From: Anaerolineales bacterium
GTDB taxonomy: Bacteria > Chloroflexota > Anaerolineae > Anaerolineales > RBG-16-64-43
Direction of reading: 5' to 3'
Length of the DNA: 47,232 nt
Assembly: GCA_016928575.1 (NCBI GenBank)
Contig: JAFGKK010000091.1
Location: forward strand, 1 to 47,232
This document shows, one piece after another, positions 40,025 to 47,232 of the stretch. Made by a program: the position numbers and the translations under genes. Each line of letters begins with the position of its first letter. Position 1 is the stretch's first letter. Under the pieces are notes generated by a model. It was not told the origin of the DNA, did no database searches, and saw only the letters and a program-made list of their open reading frames with translations.

Positions 40025-40975
40025 TTAATCTGTCGTCAATGGATTGCGGAGGAAGAATTCCCACATCACGGCTGTGGCGTCGATGTCCAGCGTCGTGCGC
40101 CCCGCGATCCATTCCGGCAGCGGCTCGCCGCCCGGCCAGGTATGCCCGCCGCCGACGACGGTGTAGAAGATCACTTCGGCCCCGCCGCGGCACCCGCCGT
40201 AGCGGATGCCGCTGACCTCGCCGGCGGCCGGCAGGGATTCGGGCGCGTCGAAGCAGCCGTTCCTTGCCGCCCAGCCCGCCGCCCAGTCCGCCACCGGCGA
40301 AAACGCGTAAGGCGATCCGCCCGATTTCCCGCCGGCGAAGGGCACGATCGGATCCGCCGTGCCGTGGAAGGCGATCACCGGCACGGCCCGCCCCGGACGG
40401 CATTCCTCCGGCGGAACCACGTACGCGCCGGCGACGCCGCCGACCGCGGCGATCCTGTCAGAAAGCAGGCATGCCAGCGCCTCCGACATCCCTCCCCCGT
40501 TGGAAAGTCCGTTGGCGTAGATCCGCGCCGGATCGAGGTTGTATTCCGCCGAGAGCGTGTCGATCAGCGCGGAGATAAACTCCACGTCGACGGCCGTGAC
40601 CTCCGTTCCGGCTTGGTCGCGCAGGATCCGCCAGCGGAGCGGGAAGCCGGTACCGGCGGGATACACCACCAGGAAGCCCTCGCGGTCCGAAAGATCGTTC
40701 CAGCGGCTGATCTGCATCTGGTGGGCGGGCCATTCGGCAAAGCCGTGCAGGCTGATCACCAGCGGAGCGGGGACGGAGGGATCGTAGGTGTCGGGTACAT
40801 GCAGGATGTATCTGCGCTGCTCGCCGCCCGAGAGCAGCCGGCCGTTGATCTCGCCGGCGTCCGGGGCGTACACGGCTCCCGCGTACAGCCCCAAGAGAAG
40901 CAGGACGAGCGCCGCCGCGGCGGCGGGGACGGCCGCGAGAAGAAGCCCGACCTGCAAACATCGATGTCGTTTCAT
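40025..40975 (-). CDS. PHB-depolymerase/LpqC-type esterase, exported
   Basis: A 316-residue secreted or membrane-anchored esterase. A hydrophobic signal or anchor (residues 8-34) is followed by the alpha/beta hydrolase domain: LVISLHGFAEWP (oxyanion), GLSNGGG with Ser 158, HGTADPIVPF with Asp 208, and GGGHTWPG with His 278. The pattern is that of polyhydroxybutyrate depolymerase, LpqC and feruloyl esterases. GGAG is six bases before ATG 40975. No PHA synthesis genes lie nearby, so the natural ester is unknown. Confidence 0.9.
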   Translation of the reverse strand: MKRHRCLQVGLLLAAVPAAAAALVLLLLGLYAGAVYAPDAGEINGRLLSGGEQRRYILHVPDTYDPSVPAPLVISLHGFAEWPAHQMQISRWNDLSDREGFLVVYPAGTGFPLRWRILRDQAGTEVTAVDVEFISALIDTLSAEYNLDPARIYANGLSNGGGMSEALACLLSDRIAAVGGVAGAYVVPPEECRPGRAVPVIAFHGTADPIVPFAGGKSGGSPYAFSPVADWAAGWAARNGCFDAPESLPAAGEVSGIRYGGCRGGAEVIFYTVVGGGHTWPGGEPLPEWIAGRTTLDIDATAVMWEFFLRNPLTTD

Positions 40976-41043
40976 GATTCTCCGCTCCCCTCCGCCTGTG
41001 TCCGGCCGCGGAGACCGGAGCAATCCCGGATCCCGCTGCGGTT

Positions 41044-41721
41044 TTACGTATGCCGATTGATGAATTGCAGCAGCAGAAAATCCCCAAATCCCAGGATCAG
41101 CCCCGCGGTCAGAAGCAGGGAATCCAGGAAGGCGTAGCCGGTCTGTTCGAAGGAGACTAGCGGACCGGCTTCCAACAATTGCAGGGAAATCCAGGCCGCC
41201 GCCAGCAGGATCGCGGCGCTGGCGTTCCAGCGGTGCACCGTCCAGCGGCTGCGCAGGGAGGACGGAACCGGCTCGATGAACTTCTCCGCGGGGACCCGTT
41301 GGCGGACCTCCTCCAGCAATTCGGCGGGGCCGCGATCCAATAACTCCAGGTTGGCAATCGGGAGGGGATTGGTCTTCATGAATTTATAAACCGCCAGCGA
41401 GGACCAACCGCCTTCTTTTTGAATCCCGGTCATGTCCGCGAAGCGGCATTCGAAGGAAGGCCAGAACGGGTTCGGGACTCCTTCCGCCGCAATCCGGTCG
41501 GCGGTGACGCGCAGACGGCGGGCGAATACGACGAGGGCGAGGTAGGCTAATCCGGCCGGGAAGGCAAGGAAAACAAACAACGGCCCGAATGCTTCTTGGG
41601 GGATTGCCCGGACCGCCACGGGCAGGGAGAGGACCGCGGAGGAGGCGGCGATGAGCAGCGCCGAGATTTTTACGGGGGCGGAAAATCGGACGACGATTTC
41701 CTGAGCCGAATCGTTGGGCAT
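41044..41721 (-). CDS. Membrane protein with bacterial PH-like domain
   Basis: A 225-residue protein. Two hydrophobic segments (about 20-42 and 48-70) are followed by a PH-like section RLRVTADRIAAEGVPNPFWPSFECRFADMTGIQ (about 73-105) and a short helical region. Two C-terminal hydrophobic segments (about 160-185 and 195-222) follow. Related small bacterial membrane proteins with this arrangement have no assigned role. TAGAAT lies seven bases before ATG 41721 with no Shine-Dalgarno, indicating a leaderless message. Confidence 0.65.
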   Translation of the reverse strand: MPNDSAQEIVVRFSAPVKISALLIAASSAVLSLPVAVRAIPQEAFGPLFVFLAFPAGLAYLALVVFARRLRVTADRIAAEGVPNPFWPSFECRFADMTGIQKEGGWSSLAVYKFMKTNPLPIANLELLDRGPAELLEEVRQRVPAEKFIEPVPSSLRSRWTVHRWNASAAILLAAAWISLQLLEAGPLVSFEQTGYAFLDSLLLTAGLILGFGDFLLLQFINRHT

Positions 41722-41728
41722 GCCGATG

Positions 41729-41734
41729 ATTCTA
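41729..41734 (-). promoter_or_regulatory. Near-leaderless -10 element of the PH-like gene
   Basis: TAGAAT (complement of 41729-41734) ends seven bases before the ATG at 41721. No -35 at the standard spacing is obvious. Confidence 0.4.
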
Positions 41735-41839
41735 TCAGATGAAACCGGCCGGCGATTGAAATGACGGCCAGCGGATAATGGCCGGCCGGGCCGCATCGAA
41801 AAGGCAGGCCGGGGGAGATGCTCGGATTGCGGGAGGGGG

Positions 41840-42241
41840 TTAGGGCGTGTTGGCCGCTCTCCAGGCGATATCGTACCTGCCGGTCGCGCCGGTCAATTCG
41901 CCCCGCAGGCGCCATTCCCCTTCCATGTATTCCGGGCGCACCTCGTGGCGGAAGGAAGCGGGCGCGGTGAAGGTTTGTTCCCACACGATCGTCCCATCCG
42001 GTGCGGCGAGCGAAAGACGTAAGCTGCCCGCGCTGAGCTCCAGGCTGCGGATGGTCAGGGTGTGCAAGGCCATCCCCGGTTCCACGGTGAGGGTATCCTC
42101 GATTGTTTCCGTCTTGCTTGTGAAATCCGATTTCCAGGAACGCGTGGATTCCAGGCGAGTCCCGCCGGGGAAGGAGGAACAACCGGCGAGCACCATCAGC
42201 GCGCCCGCCGCGGCAGCCGCCAGCATCGGCATTTTTTTCAT
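41840..42241 (-). CDS. Small lipoprotein
   Basis: A 133-residue secreted lipoprotein: signal peptide MLAAAAAGALMVLAGC (Cys 21), then a beta-rich domain with ESTRSWKSDFTSKTETIEDTLTVE, ALHTLTIRSLELSAGSLRLSL and EGEWRLRGELTGATGRYDIAW. This reads like a single small beta-sandwich, perhaps a carrier or ligand-binding domain. AAAGGGA is about nine bases before the ATG. The frame upstream to 42742 is a shadow of the propeller pseudogene. Confidence 0.75.
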   Translation of the reverse strand: MKKMPMLAAAAAGALMVLAGCSSFPGGTRLESTRSWKSDFTSKTETIEDTLTVEPGMALHTLTIRSLELSAGSLRLSLAAPDGTIVWEQTFTAPASFRHEVRPEYMEGEWRLRGELTGATGRYDIAWRAANTP

Positions 42242-42402
42242 CGTCCAAGTCCCTTTCCAAGGCGAGCGTCCCGCGCGAGGCGTCCGAACCGGCGTCGGGT
42301 AACGCTCGTTTTTATTTAGACAGGCTAGGATCGGGTATGTTTCATCGGCGGCGGGGGCGCGGCCGAATTCGACCATTTCCGGCCGCCAGCCCCGCGCGGG
42401 GA

Positions 42403-43600
42403 TCATTCGGCGGCGCTCTTCACCGCATGCATCAGGCACAGCACCGCAGGAACGTACCCGCGGTTGTCGTGGACCGGGACGAGGAAGCCCTGCGGGACGT
42501 TGCGGCCGCTCCGGGCCGTGTAGAAAAGGTGCCGCTCGCCTAGCGCGATCGCCGCCTCGGCCCCGGTCAGGAGGCCGAATTCCTCGTCTGGTGAATCCGG
42601 CCTCCAGTACGCATCCCGCGGTCCGTTGAAATCCGCGGTCCAGGAAACCGCATCCGCGGACCACGCCATCCAAACGCCGAGCGCCGGATTGAACGCGGAG
42701 GGGATGTCCGCGCGTTCCTTGTCCGTATCCGCGGTGAACCATATTTCGAACCGCTCAAGCGCCGGATTCCACGCGGCCGTCGGCTGTTGGCCGCCGGCGC
42801 CCTCGGCGTTGCGCAGGCCGGGGATGGGATTTCCCGGCGAGGGAATCTAGTGGATGCCGTCGGAAGATTCGGCGTGCGCGACGCCGAAGGCCGGGCTGCG
42901 CCGGTCCGCGCCGTAGGCGAAGCTGGAGAACCACAGGTGGTACGTCCCGCCGACGAGTTGCACTTCCGGATCGGCGACCATGCCGCCGGCGAATCCGGGA
43001 AGGTCCGCCAGCGCCTCCTCGGCCCGCAGGACCAATCCGGCCAGGCCGTAGGGGGATTCGGACTCCGCGAGCCGGGTGAACGACCGCCCGTCGGCGGAGA
43101 CGGCCAGCCCGATCTGGTAATCCTGAAAACCCAGATCAAGCATCCGTCCGGTGCCCGAGTAATATAGTTTGCAGCGCCGGTCCGCCGGCGCCGCAGGATC
43201 GAAAACCACGCCGGGAGTCTCGCTGTATGCGGCGTCCCGCGCCGAAGGATCGGCGGGCAGGGAAAACGCCGGTTGCGGATCGACCGTCCAACCCGCCCCG
43301 GGCTCGTGGCTGCGCGCGTGGCGGATCACCACGCCCTTTTCCCCGGAGGCGTAGGTTTCGCCGGGGTGGTTTGATGCCACATTCTCCAAGCGTCCGACGC
43401 CAAGTCGTACAGGGCGTCCGGATCGGCGACGGCGAAATTCCGCAGGCCGTCCGGACCCCGCGCGCCGGCGCAGAGGATGGCCGCGCCGGCGCGGATCCAG
43501 CCGTCAGCGGGAGCGAAAACGTGAACAGTCTGCCGGCGGCCGCGCCGATCCAGGATCCGAGCACAGCCGACGGTAATTTCAGGCGTGTGGTCCTATCCGG
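42403..43600 (-). pseudogene. GH43-like beta-propeller gene, broken by a TAG codon and a frameshift
   Basis: Three pieces read as one protein. Piece one (from about 43590 to 43375) codes VHVFAPADGWIRAG and NFAVADPDALYDLASDAWRMW. A one-base loss near 43361-43380 shifts the frame. Piece two (to 42847) codes GEKGVVIRHARSHEPG, LYYSGTG, GLAVSADGRSFTR and AHAESSDGIH, then TAG. Piece three continues in the same frame (IPSPGNPIPGLRNAEG, FEIWFTADTDKERAD, and a proper stop at 42403). The blade motif is normally SxDGIxW, so TAG most simply replaces TGG. It is the five-bladed propeller fold of GH43/GH32-type proteins. No start codon is clear at the 5' end. Confidence 0.78.
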
Positions 43601-43622
43601 CAATTGAAATCAACGGGCGCCG

Positions 43623-44087
43623 CTACGGCAGGGGCGCAGGCGGGGGTTCGGCCTTCGGCGCCGCCAGCAATCCGGCCAGCGCGCCGGCGCCGGCTCCGAG
43701 GGCCAGTCCCAGGACGCCGAAACAACAACCCGCTCCCAAGCCGCCGGCGTAATACCCGAAAAGCTCGGCCGCCTCGGCCGAAAAACCGGGGACCCTTCCG
43801 AAAGGTGTTTGCGATCCCATGGCTTGGTTGATGAGCAGGATGGCGATTCCGCCGATCATCTGCCCGGCCGTGGTGAACAGGCCGGAGATGATGCCCGCCA
43901 TCGCGCCGAATTTCGGCCCGTCCGCGCGGACGATGGTTTTGTCGGTGTAGACGGCCAGGAATCCGGCGCCGGCGCCGGCCACGAGGGCCACCATCGGCGC
44001 GCAGATGCCCACCAAGGCGGCGAGCGGAAGGGTTAAGATAAAACCGATGATCCCGGCGATGAGGCCGAACTTAACGTAGGATTTCAT
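43623..44087 (-). CDS. Glycine/alanine-rich membrane protein
   Basis: A 154-residue hydrophobic protein with three or four membrane segments (about 5-45, 60-88, 110-145) rich in Gly and Ala, and a Pro-rich cytoplasmic or outer tail PKAEPPPAPLP. I do not recognise a family. AAGGA lies eight bases before the ATG, and a promoter is predicted at 44164-44193. Its stop is about 20 bases upstream of the broken propeller gene on the strand, so they may once have formed one unit. Confidence 0.7.
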   Translation of the reverse strand: MKSYVKFGLIAGIIGFILTLPLAALVGICAPMVALVAGAGAGFLAVYTDKTIVRADGPKFGAMAGIISGLFTTAGQMIGGIAILLINQAMGSQTPFGRVPGFSAEAAELFGYYAGGLGAGCCFGVLGLALGAGAGALAGLLAAPKAEPPPAPLP

Positions 44088-44163
44088 GGGAGTCCTTTCT
44101 TTTAAATAAAGCGGATGGGTTGTATGGCGAATTTGCCGGAAGGGCCTTCATGCCACTAGGCGG

Positions 44164-44193
44164 ATTATATGAATAAACCCCGTAGGCGCGCAA
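44164..44193 (-). promoter_or_regulatory. Promoter of the Gly/Ala membrane protein gene
   Basis: A perfect TATAAT (complement of 44164-44169) has TTGCGC (complement of 44188-44193) 18 bases upstream. The leader would be about 70 bases. The rest of the 44088-44491 spacer shows no gene. Confidence 0.5.
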
Positions 44194-44491
44194 AGGGATA
44201 CGGGTGCTGACCGCGGCCGGCCCCGGCGCCCTTCGACGGGCCGCCGGAAGATGTTGAGCGGCTCCATCGGGGCGCGCCGAAAACGCGTTGGTTGCTGGCT
44301 GCTCCGCCCGCTCCGGCGCGGGCCGGGCCGGTGATGCGCCCCGGGAACCAGCCGGGTCTGCTCAATTGCCTCTCCTCCCCGCCTCGGCGGACTGTCATTT
44401 TTTCTTTCCGGCCGGTTGTATTTTCCGATGGCCGATTGACTATGATCCACGGTCTGAATTACACAGGCCACAGCCCGAGGTCCGCAGTCGA

Positions 44492-45145
44492 TCATTCCAC
44501 TTGCGGATTTCGCAGGGGCGTCGTTTCGCGCAATACCAGCCTTTCCCGTTTGATCTCCGCTGCAACGTCATCCGCCCCCAGCGCCGCCAACACCTCGTCC
44601 GGCCGTCCCGTCGCTTCCGGCAAAAGGCTCAGCCGCATCCGCAGCGTGTTCCCGTCCAATCCAAGTGAGAGGATCCGCGGCCGCAGGTCGTACTTCTTCC
44701 CGCGCCGCTCGCGCGAAAGCTCGGAGCTTCCCAAGAGGTCCGCGATCCGCCGCGGCAGATCCGCCGGCCAAGCGCCTTCCAGCGGCGCGGCGGCATACTC
44801 GCCGGCCAGGATGACCTTCTCCAGTCCGGGCGATCCCTCCGCGCGCTCCTCGATTCGCAGAATCCGGATTCCCGGCGGCGCGTGGCCGTTGAGGCGCGCG
44901 GCGCTGGAATCCGGATCGCACGCCCTGTCGGTCTCGATATCCACGAGTTCGTTCTCCCCGGTCACGCCGAGCGGAAGCGCCGCGCCGATCTGGATCTTCG
45001 GATGCGGGTGGAAGCCTTCGGAGTAGGCGATGGGCACGCCCGCGCGCCGCAGCAACCGCTCCCAGGCGCGCTGCAGGTCCAGATGGCCGGTCCAGCGCAT
45101 CGCTTCGGTCTTGGCGAAGAGGATCCGGTAGCGAAGCCGCGTCAT
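44492..45145 (-). CDS. TIGR03936/DUF2344 protein
   Basis: A 217-residue protein with the family opening RYRILFAKTEAMRWTGHLDLQRAWERLLRRAGVPIAYSEGFHPHPKI. The first part (residues 1-75) is the conserved core, and the rest is less conserved. It is nearly always encoded next to, or fused with, the TIGR03960 radical-SAM protein; here the two overlap by four bases (ATGA), so they are translated together. Its exact role is not established. ATG 45145 gives this overlap and the usual length; the frame upstream is a shadow. Confidence 0.9.
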   Translation of the reverse strand: MTRLRYRILFAKTEAMRWTGHLDLQRAWERLLRRAGVPIAYSEGFHPHPKIQIGAALPLGVTGENELVDIETDRACDPDSSAARLNGHAPPGIRILRIEERAEGSPGLEKVILAGEYAAAPLEGAWPADLPRRIADLLGSSELSRERRGKKYDLRPRILSLGLDGNTLRMRLSLLPEATGRPDEVLAALGADDVAAEIKRERLVLRETTPLRNPQVE

Positions 45146-47025
45146 CGCCGATCCACGATCGGACAGAACCGCTCCTCGGCGGGGAGCGCTTCGCGCAGTT
45201 CGCGGAAGGTGGAAAGGATCCCGCATCCGAAGCATTCCCGGCGGCAATCGCCCTGGGTGCGCCCCGCCAGGCTGTCTTCGTACTGCCGGCGCAGGTATGC
45301 CTTTCGGATGCCGACGCTGATATGGTCCCAGGGGAAGACCTCATCCGCCGCGCGTTCGCGGTGGGTGTAGAACGCCGGGTCGATTCCGGATTCCCGGAAG
45401 GCGTCGTCCCACGCTACGGGTCGGAAGCGGTCGCTCCAGGCGTCGAAGCGCGCGCCGGCGCGCCAGGCCCGCGCGATCACCTCGCCCATCCGCCGATCGC
45501 CGCGTGACAGCCGCGCTTCGAGCAGGGTGACCTCCGGTTTGGTGAGGTCGAGCTTTATGCCCGGGCCGCGCAGTTCGCGACGCAGCAGGTCCTGCTTGGC
45601 GGCGATCTGCTCCCGGCTGTCCATCGCCAGCCACTGGAAGGGGGTGTGCGGCTTGGGGACGAGCGTGCTCACCCCGGCGTGCACTTCCGCCCGGCGCCCG
45701 AGGCGGCGCCGGCCCTCGGCCAGAACGGCCCGGGCCAGCTCGGCGATCGCCCGCACGTCGTCGGCCGTCTCGCGCGGATGGCCGATCATAAAATACAGTT
45801 TGACCGTCGTCCACTTGCGGCGGTAGATCTCGCCGACCGTCTCGAGCAACTGGCGGGCGGATATCGGCTTGTTGAGCACGGCGCGCATCGATTCGGTCGC
45901 CGCCTCGGGCGCAAGGGTGAAGTTGCCGCCGCGGCTGGAGCGCAGCGCCTCCACCAGGTCGACCGAGACGGTCTCGATCCGCAGCGAAGGCAGCGAGATG
46001 CGCAGGCGCGAAGAGCCGAATTTCACGCCGAGCGCCTGCACCAGATCGGTGATGTGCGAATGGTCCGACGAGGAAAGCGAGAGCAGGGCCACCTCCTCGT
46101 AGCCGGTGTTGGCGAGCGCGGCTTCGATCGAGGCGACGATGTCGGCCGCGGAGCGTTCGCGGACCGGGCGGGTGACGTGGCCGGCCTGGCAGAAGCGGCA
46201 GCCGCGCGTGCAGCCGCGCATGATCTCGATCGCGTAGCGGTTGTGAACGGTCTCCAGGTAGGGGACGATCGGCCGGACCGGCGCGGGGGGCAGGCGCGGG
46301 ACGATCCGTTTGACGACGGGATTGGGAAGATCCTCCTTCCCCGATTGCGGCGCCGTACGGATCAGGGTTCCGTCGGAGCGGTATTCCGGAGCGTACAACG
46401 CGGGAACGTACATCCCCCAAACCCGGGAGATCTTTTCCAGGGCCGCCCCCCGGCCGGCCCCTTCCTCCTTCCGCCGGCGCAGGACATCCGCCAGGTCGAG
46501 CGCCAGCTCCTCGCCTTCGCCGATGGCGAAGGCGTCGAAGAACTCCGCCACCGGTTCGGGGTTGAATGCGGCATGCCCGCCGCCGACGATCAGCGGATGA
46601 TCCTCGCCGCGGTCGGCCGCACGCAGCGGTATGCCCGCCAAGTCCAGCGCCAGCAGGGCGTTGGTGTAGAGCGATTCGTAGGGGAGGGTGATCCCCACCA
46701 GGTCGAATTCGGCCAGCGGCCGGCGGCTTTCGAGCGCGAAGAGCGGAATCCCTTCGCGGCGCATCGCCGCTTCCATATCCTGCCACGGCAGAAAGGCCCG
46801 TTCGGCCAGCGCGTCGGGGCGCGCGTTGAGGATCTCGTACAGCACCGCCAGGCCGAGGTTCGACATGCCGATGTCGTAGATGTCTGGGAACAGCAGGGCG
46901 ATCCGCACCGGCACGGCGTTCCAATCCTTGACAACCTGGTTCAGTTCGCCGCCGGTGTAGCGGCCGGGCTTCTCCACGCGGGGCAGAATGCGCGGAAGAA
47001 TTCGGGAGATGGTTGCGGAGTCCAT
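45142..47025 (-). CDS. Radical-SAM protein, TIGR03960 type, with N-terminal B12-binding-like domain
   Basis: A 627-residue protein. The N-terminal part (about 40-200) is B12-binding-like: VRIALLFPDIYDIGMSNLGL, and LIVGGGHAAFNPEPVAEFFDAFAIGEGE. The radical-SAM 4Fe-4S motif RGCTRGCRFCQAG has Cys 272, 276 and 279. Downstream blocks include GGNFTLAPEAATESMRAVLNK, KLYFMIGHPRET and GVSTLVPKPHTPFQW. The C-terminus has a second Cys group CRRECFGCG. It is a putative metalloenzyme of unknown substrate, co-translated with the DUF2344 protein. ATG 47025 gives a full-length family member. Confidence 0.93.
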   Translation of the reverse strand: MDSATISRILPRILPRVEKPGRYTGGELNQVVKDWNAVPVRIALLFPDIYDIGMSNLGLAVLYEILNARPDALAERAFLPWQDMEAAMRREGIPLFALESRRPLAEFDLVGITLPYESLYTNALLALDLAGIPLRAADRGEDHPLIVGGGHAAFNPEPVAEFFDAFAIGEGEELALDLADVLRRRKEEGAGRGAALEKISRVWGMYVPALYAPEYRSDGTLIRTAPQSGKEDLPNPVVKRIVPRLPPAPVRPIVPYLETVHNRYAIEIMRGCTRGCRFCQAGHVTRPVRERSAADIVASIEAALANTGYEEVALLSLSSSDHSHITDLVQALGVKFGSSRLRISLPSLRIETVSVDLVEALRSSRGGNFTLAPEAATESMRAVLNKPISARQLLETVGEIYRRKWTTVKLYFMIGHPRETADDVRAIAELARAVLAEGRRRLGRRAEVHAGVSTLVPKPHTPFQWLAMDSREQIAAKQDLLRRELRGPGIKLDLTKPEVTLLEARLSRGDRRMGEVIARAWRAGARFDAWSDRFRPVAWDDAFRESGIDPAFYTHRERAADEVFPWDHISVGIRKAYLRRQYEDSLAGRTQGDCRRECFGCGILSTFRELREALPAEERFCPIVDRR

Positions 47026-47103
47026 TGCGGGAATAACTTTACCACGGTCCCAGGACCATCCCGTCCTGCCTCCCCATCTTGCTTTTGTATGAGTAAGGGG
47101 TGC

Positions 47104-47170
47104 TTTGATCCCCTCCTCCCTTCCCGTATGACGGGAAGGGAGGAGGGGCAGGGGGAGGTGGGATGGGATG
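47104..47170. repeat. Hairpin-plus-tail repeat at the right edge
   Basis: A perfect 18-bp stem: CCCCTCCTCCCTTCCCGT (47110-47127) with its complement at 47131-47148, loop ATG. A G-rich run and the tail GTGGGATGGGATGG follow. It is the same form as 30911-30978. A further partial GGGAAGGGAGGAG follows near 47200. The spacer 47026-47232 has no gene. Confidence 0.82.
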
Positions 47171-47232
47171 GCAAAAAGGTATCCGCCAACCGGGAAGGGA
47201 GGAGCCTGTCCGCGAACGTAGAGGGCAGGGGG

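Noticed and set aside
42847-42849. TAG recoding (amber read as an amino acid)
   Set aside because: Several intact genes end in TAG (for example at 4063-4065 and the GH3 gene at 23519), and both TAG-bearing genes also have frameshifts.

Overview
The window is about 63-65% GC, tightly packed and coded mostly on the minus strand. It looks like a Chloroflexota (Anaerolineae-type) chromosome. The reasons are a NurA/HerA pair, an LppX/LprG-type lipoprotein next to a 14-helix MFS pump, many lipobox lipoproteins, the radical-SAM/DUF2344 pair, near-leaderless promoters, and intergenic space full of short palindromic repeats. This assignment is an inference; there is no rRNA or other marker here. I found no tRNA, rRNA, CRISPR array or insertion-sequence transposase.

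Layout. 1-2812: minus-strand DNA-end-processing operon, NurA nuclease, a free-standing HAS-barrel protein and HerA ATPase (cut by the left edge). 2861-4123: two plus-strand membrane proteins closed by a strong terminator. 4124-4839: non-coding, with a small transposon-like palindrome flanked by 9-bp direct repeats. 4840-5666: nitroreductase and a small conserved protein. 5848-14443: oligopeptide-type ABC importer (two ATPases, two permeases, two substrate-binding lipoproteins); a terminator and a new promoter separate the two binding proteins. 14512-17285: trmD facing away from recO, an M50 protease and a GIY-YIG protein. 17510-21574: an NTF2-like lipoprotein, an alpha/alpha-toroid protein, a GNAT acetyltransferase, a flavodoxin and a zinc-ribbon membrane protein. 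21594-28623: a broken alpha/beta hydrolase, an unknown protein, GH3 glycosidase, UGT-type glycosyltransferase, a second nitroreductase and a methyltransferase. 28624-31411: a long gene-poor stretch, then an Ala/Thr-rich membrane protein with a short paralogue of its C-terminus. 31412-33945: MFS transporter and LppX/LprG lipoprotein. 34059-36768: SRPBCC protein, unknown protein, alpha/beta hydrolase and YcxB-like protein. 37195-44087: beta-helix lipoprotein, PHB-depolymerase-like esterase, PH-like membrane protein, small lipoprotein, a broken beta-propeller gene and a membrane protein. 44492-47025: DUF2344 protein and radical-SAM/B12-type protein, translationally coupled.

Genes that work together by position: nurA-HAS-herA in end resection; the importer set in peptide uptake; the LppX lipoprotein with the MFS pump in probable lipid export; and the radical-SAM/DUF2344 pair. 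The most distinctive non-coding feature is a modular hairpin repeat. Two long copies, at 18212-18350 and 39690-39894 in opposite orientation, share both ends and several internal blocks but carry different stem modules, and shorter relatives lie at several other sites. Two genes carry both a TAG nonsense codon and a one-base frameshift, so they are either decaying or contain assembly errors.
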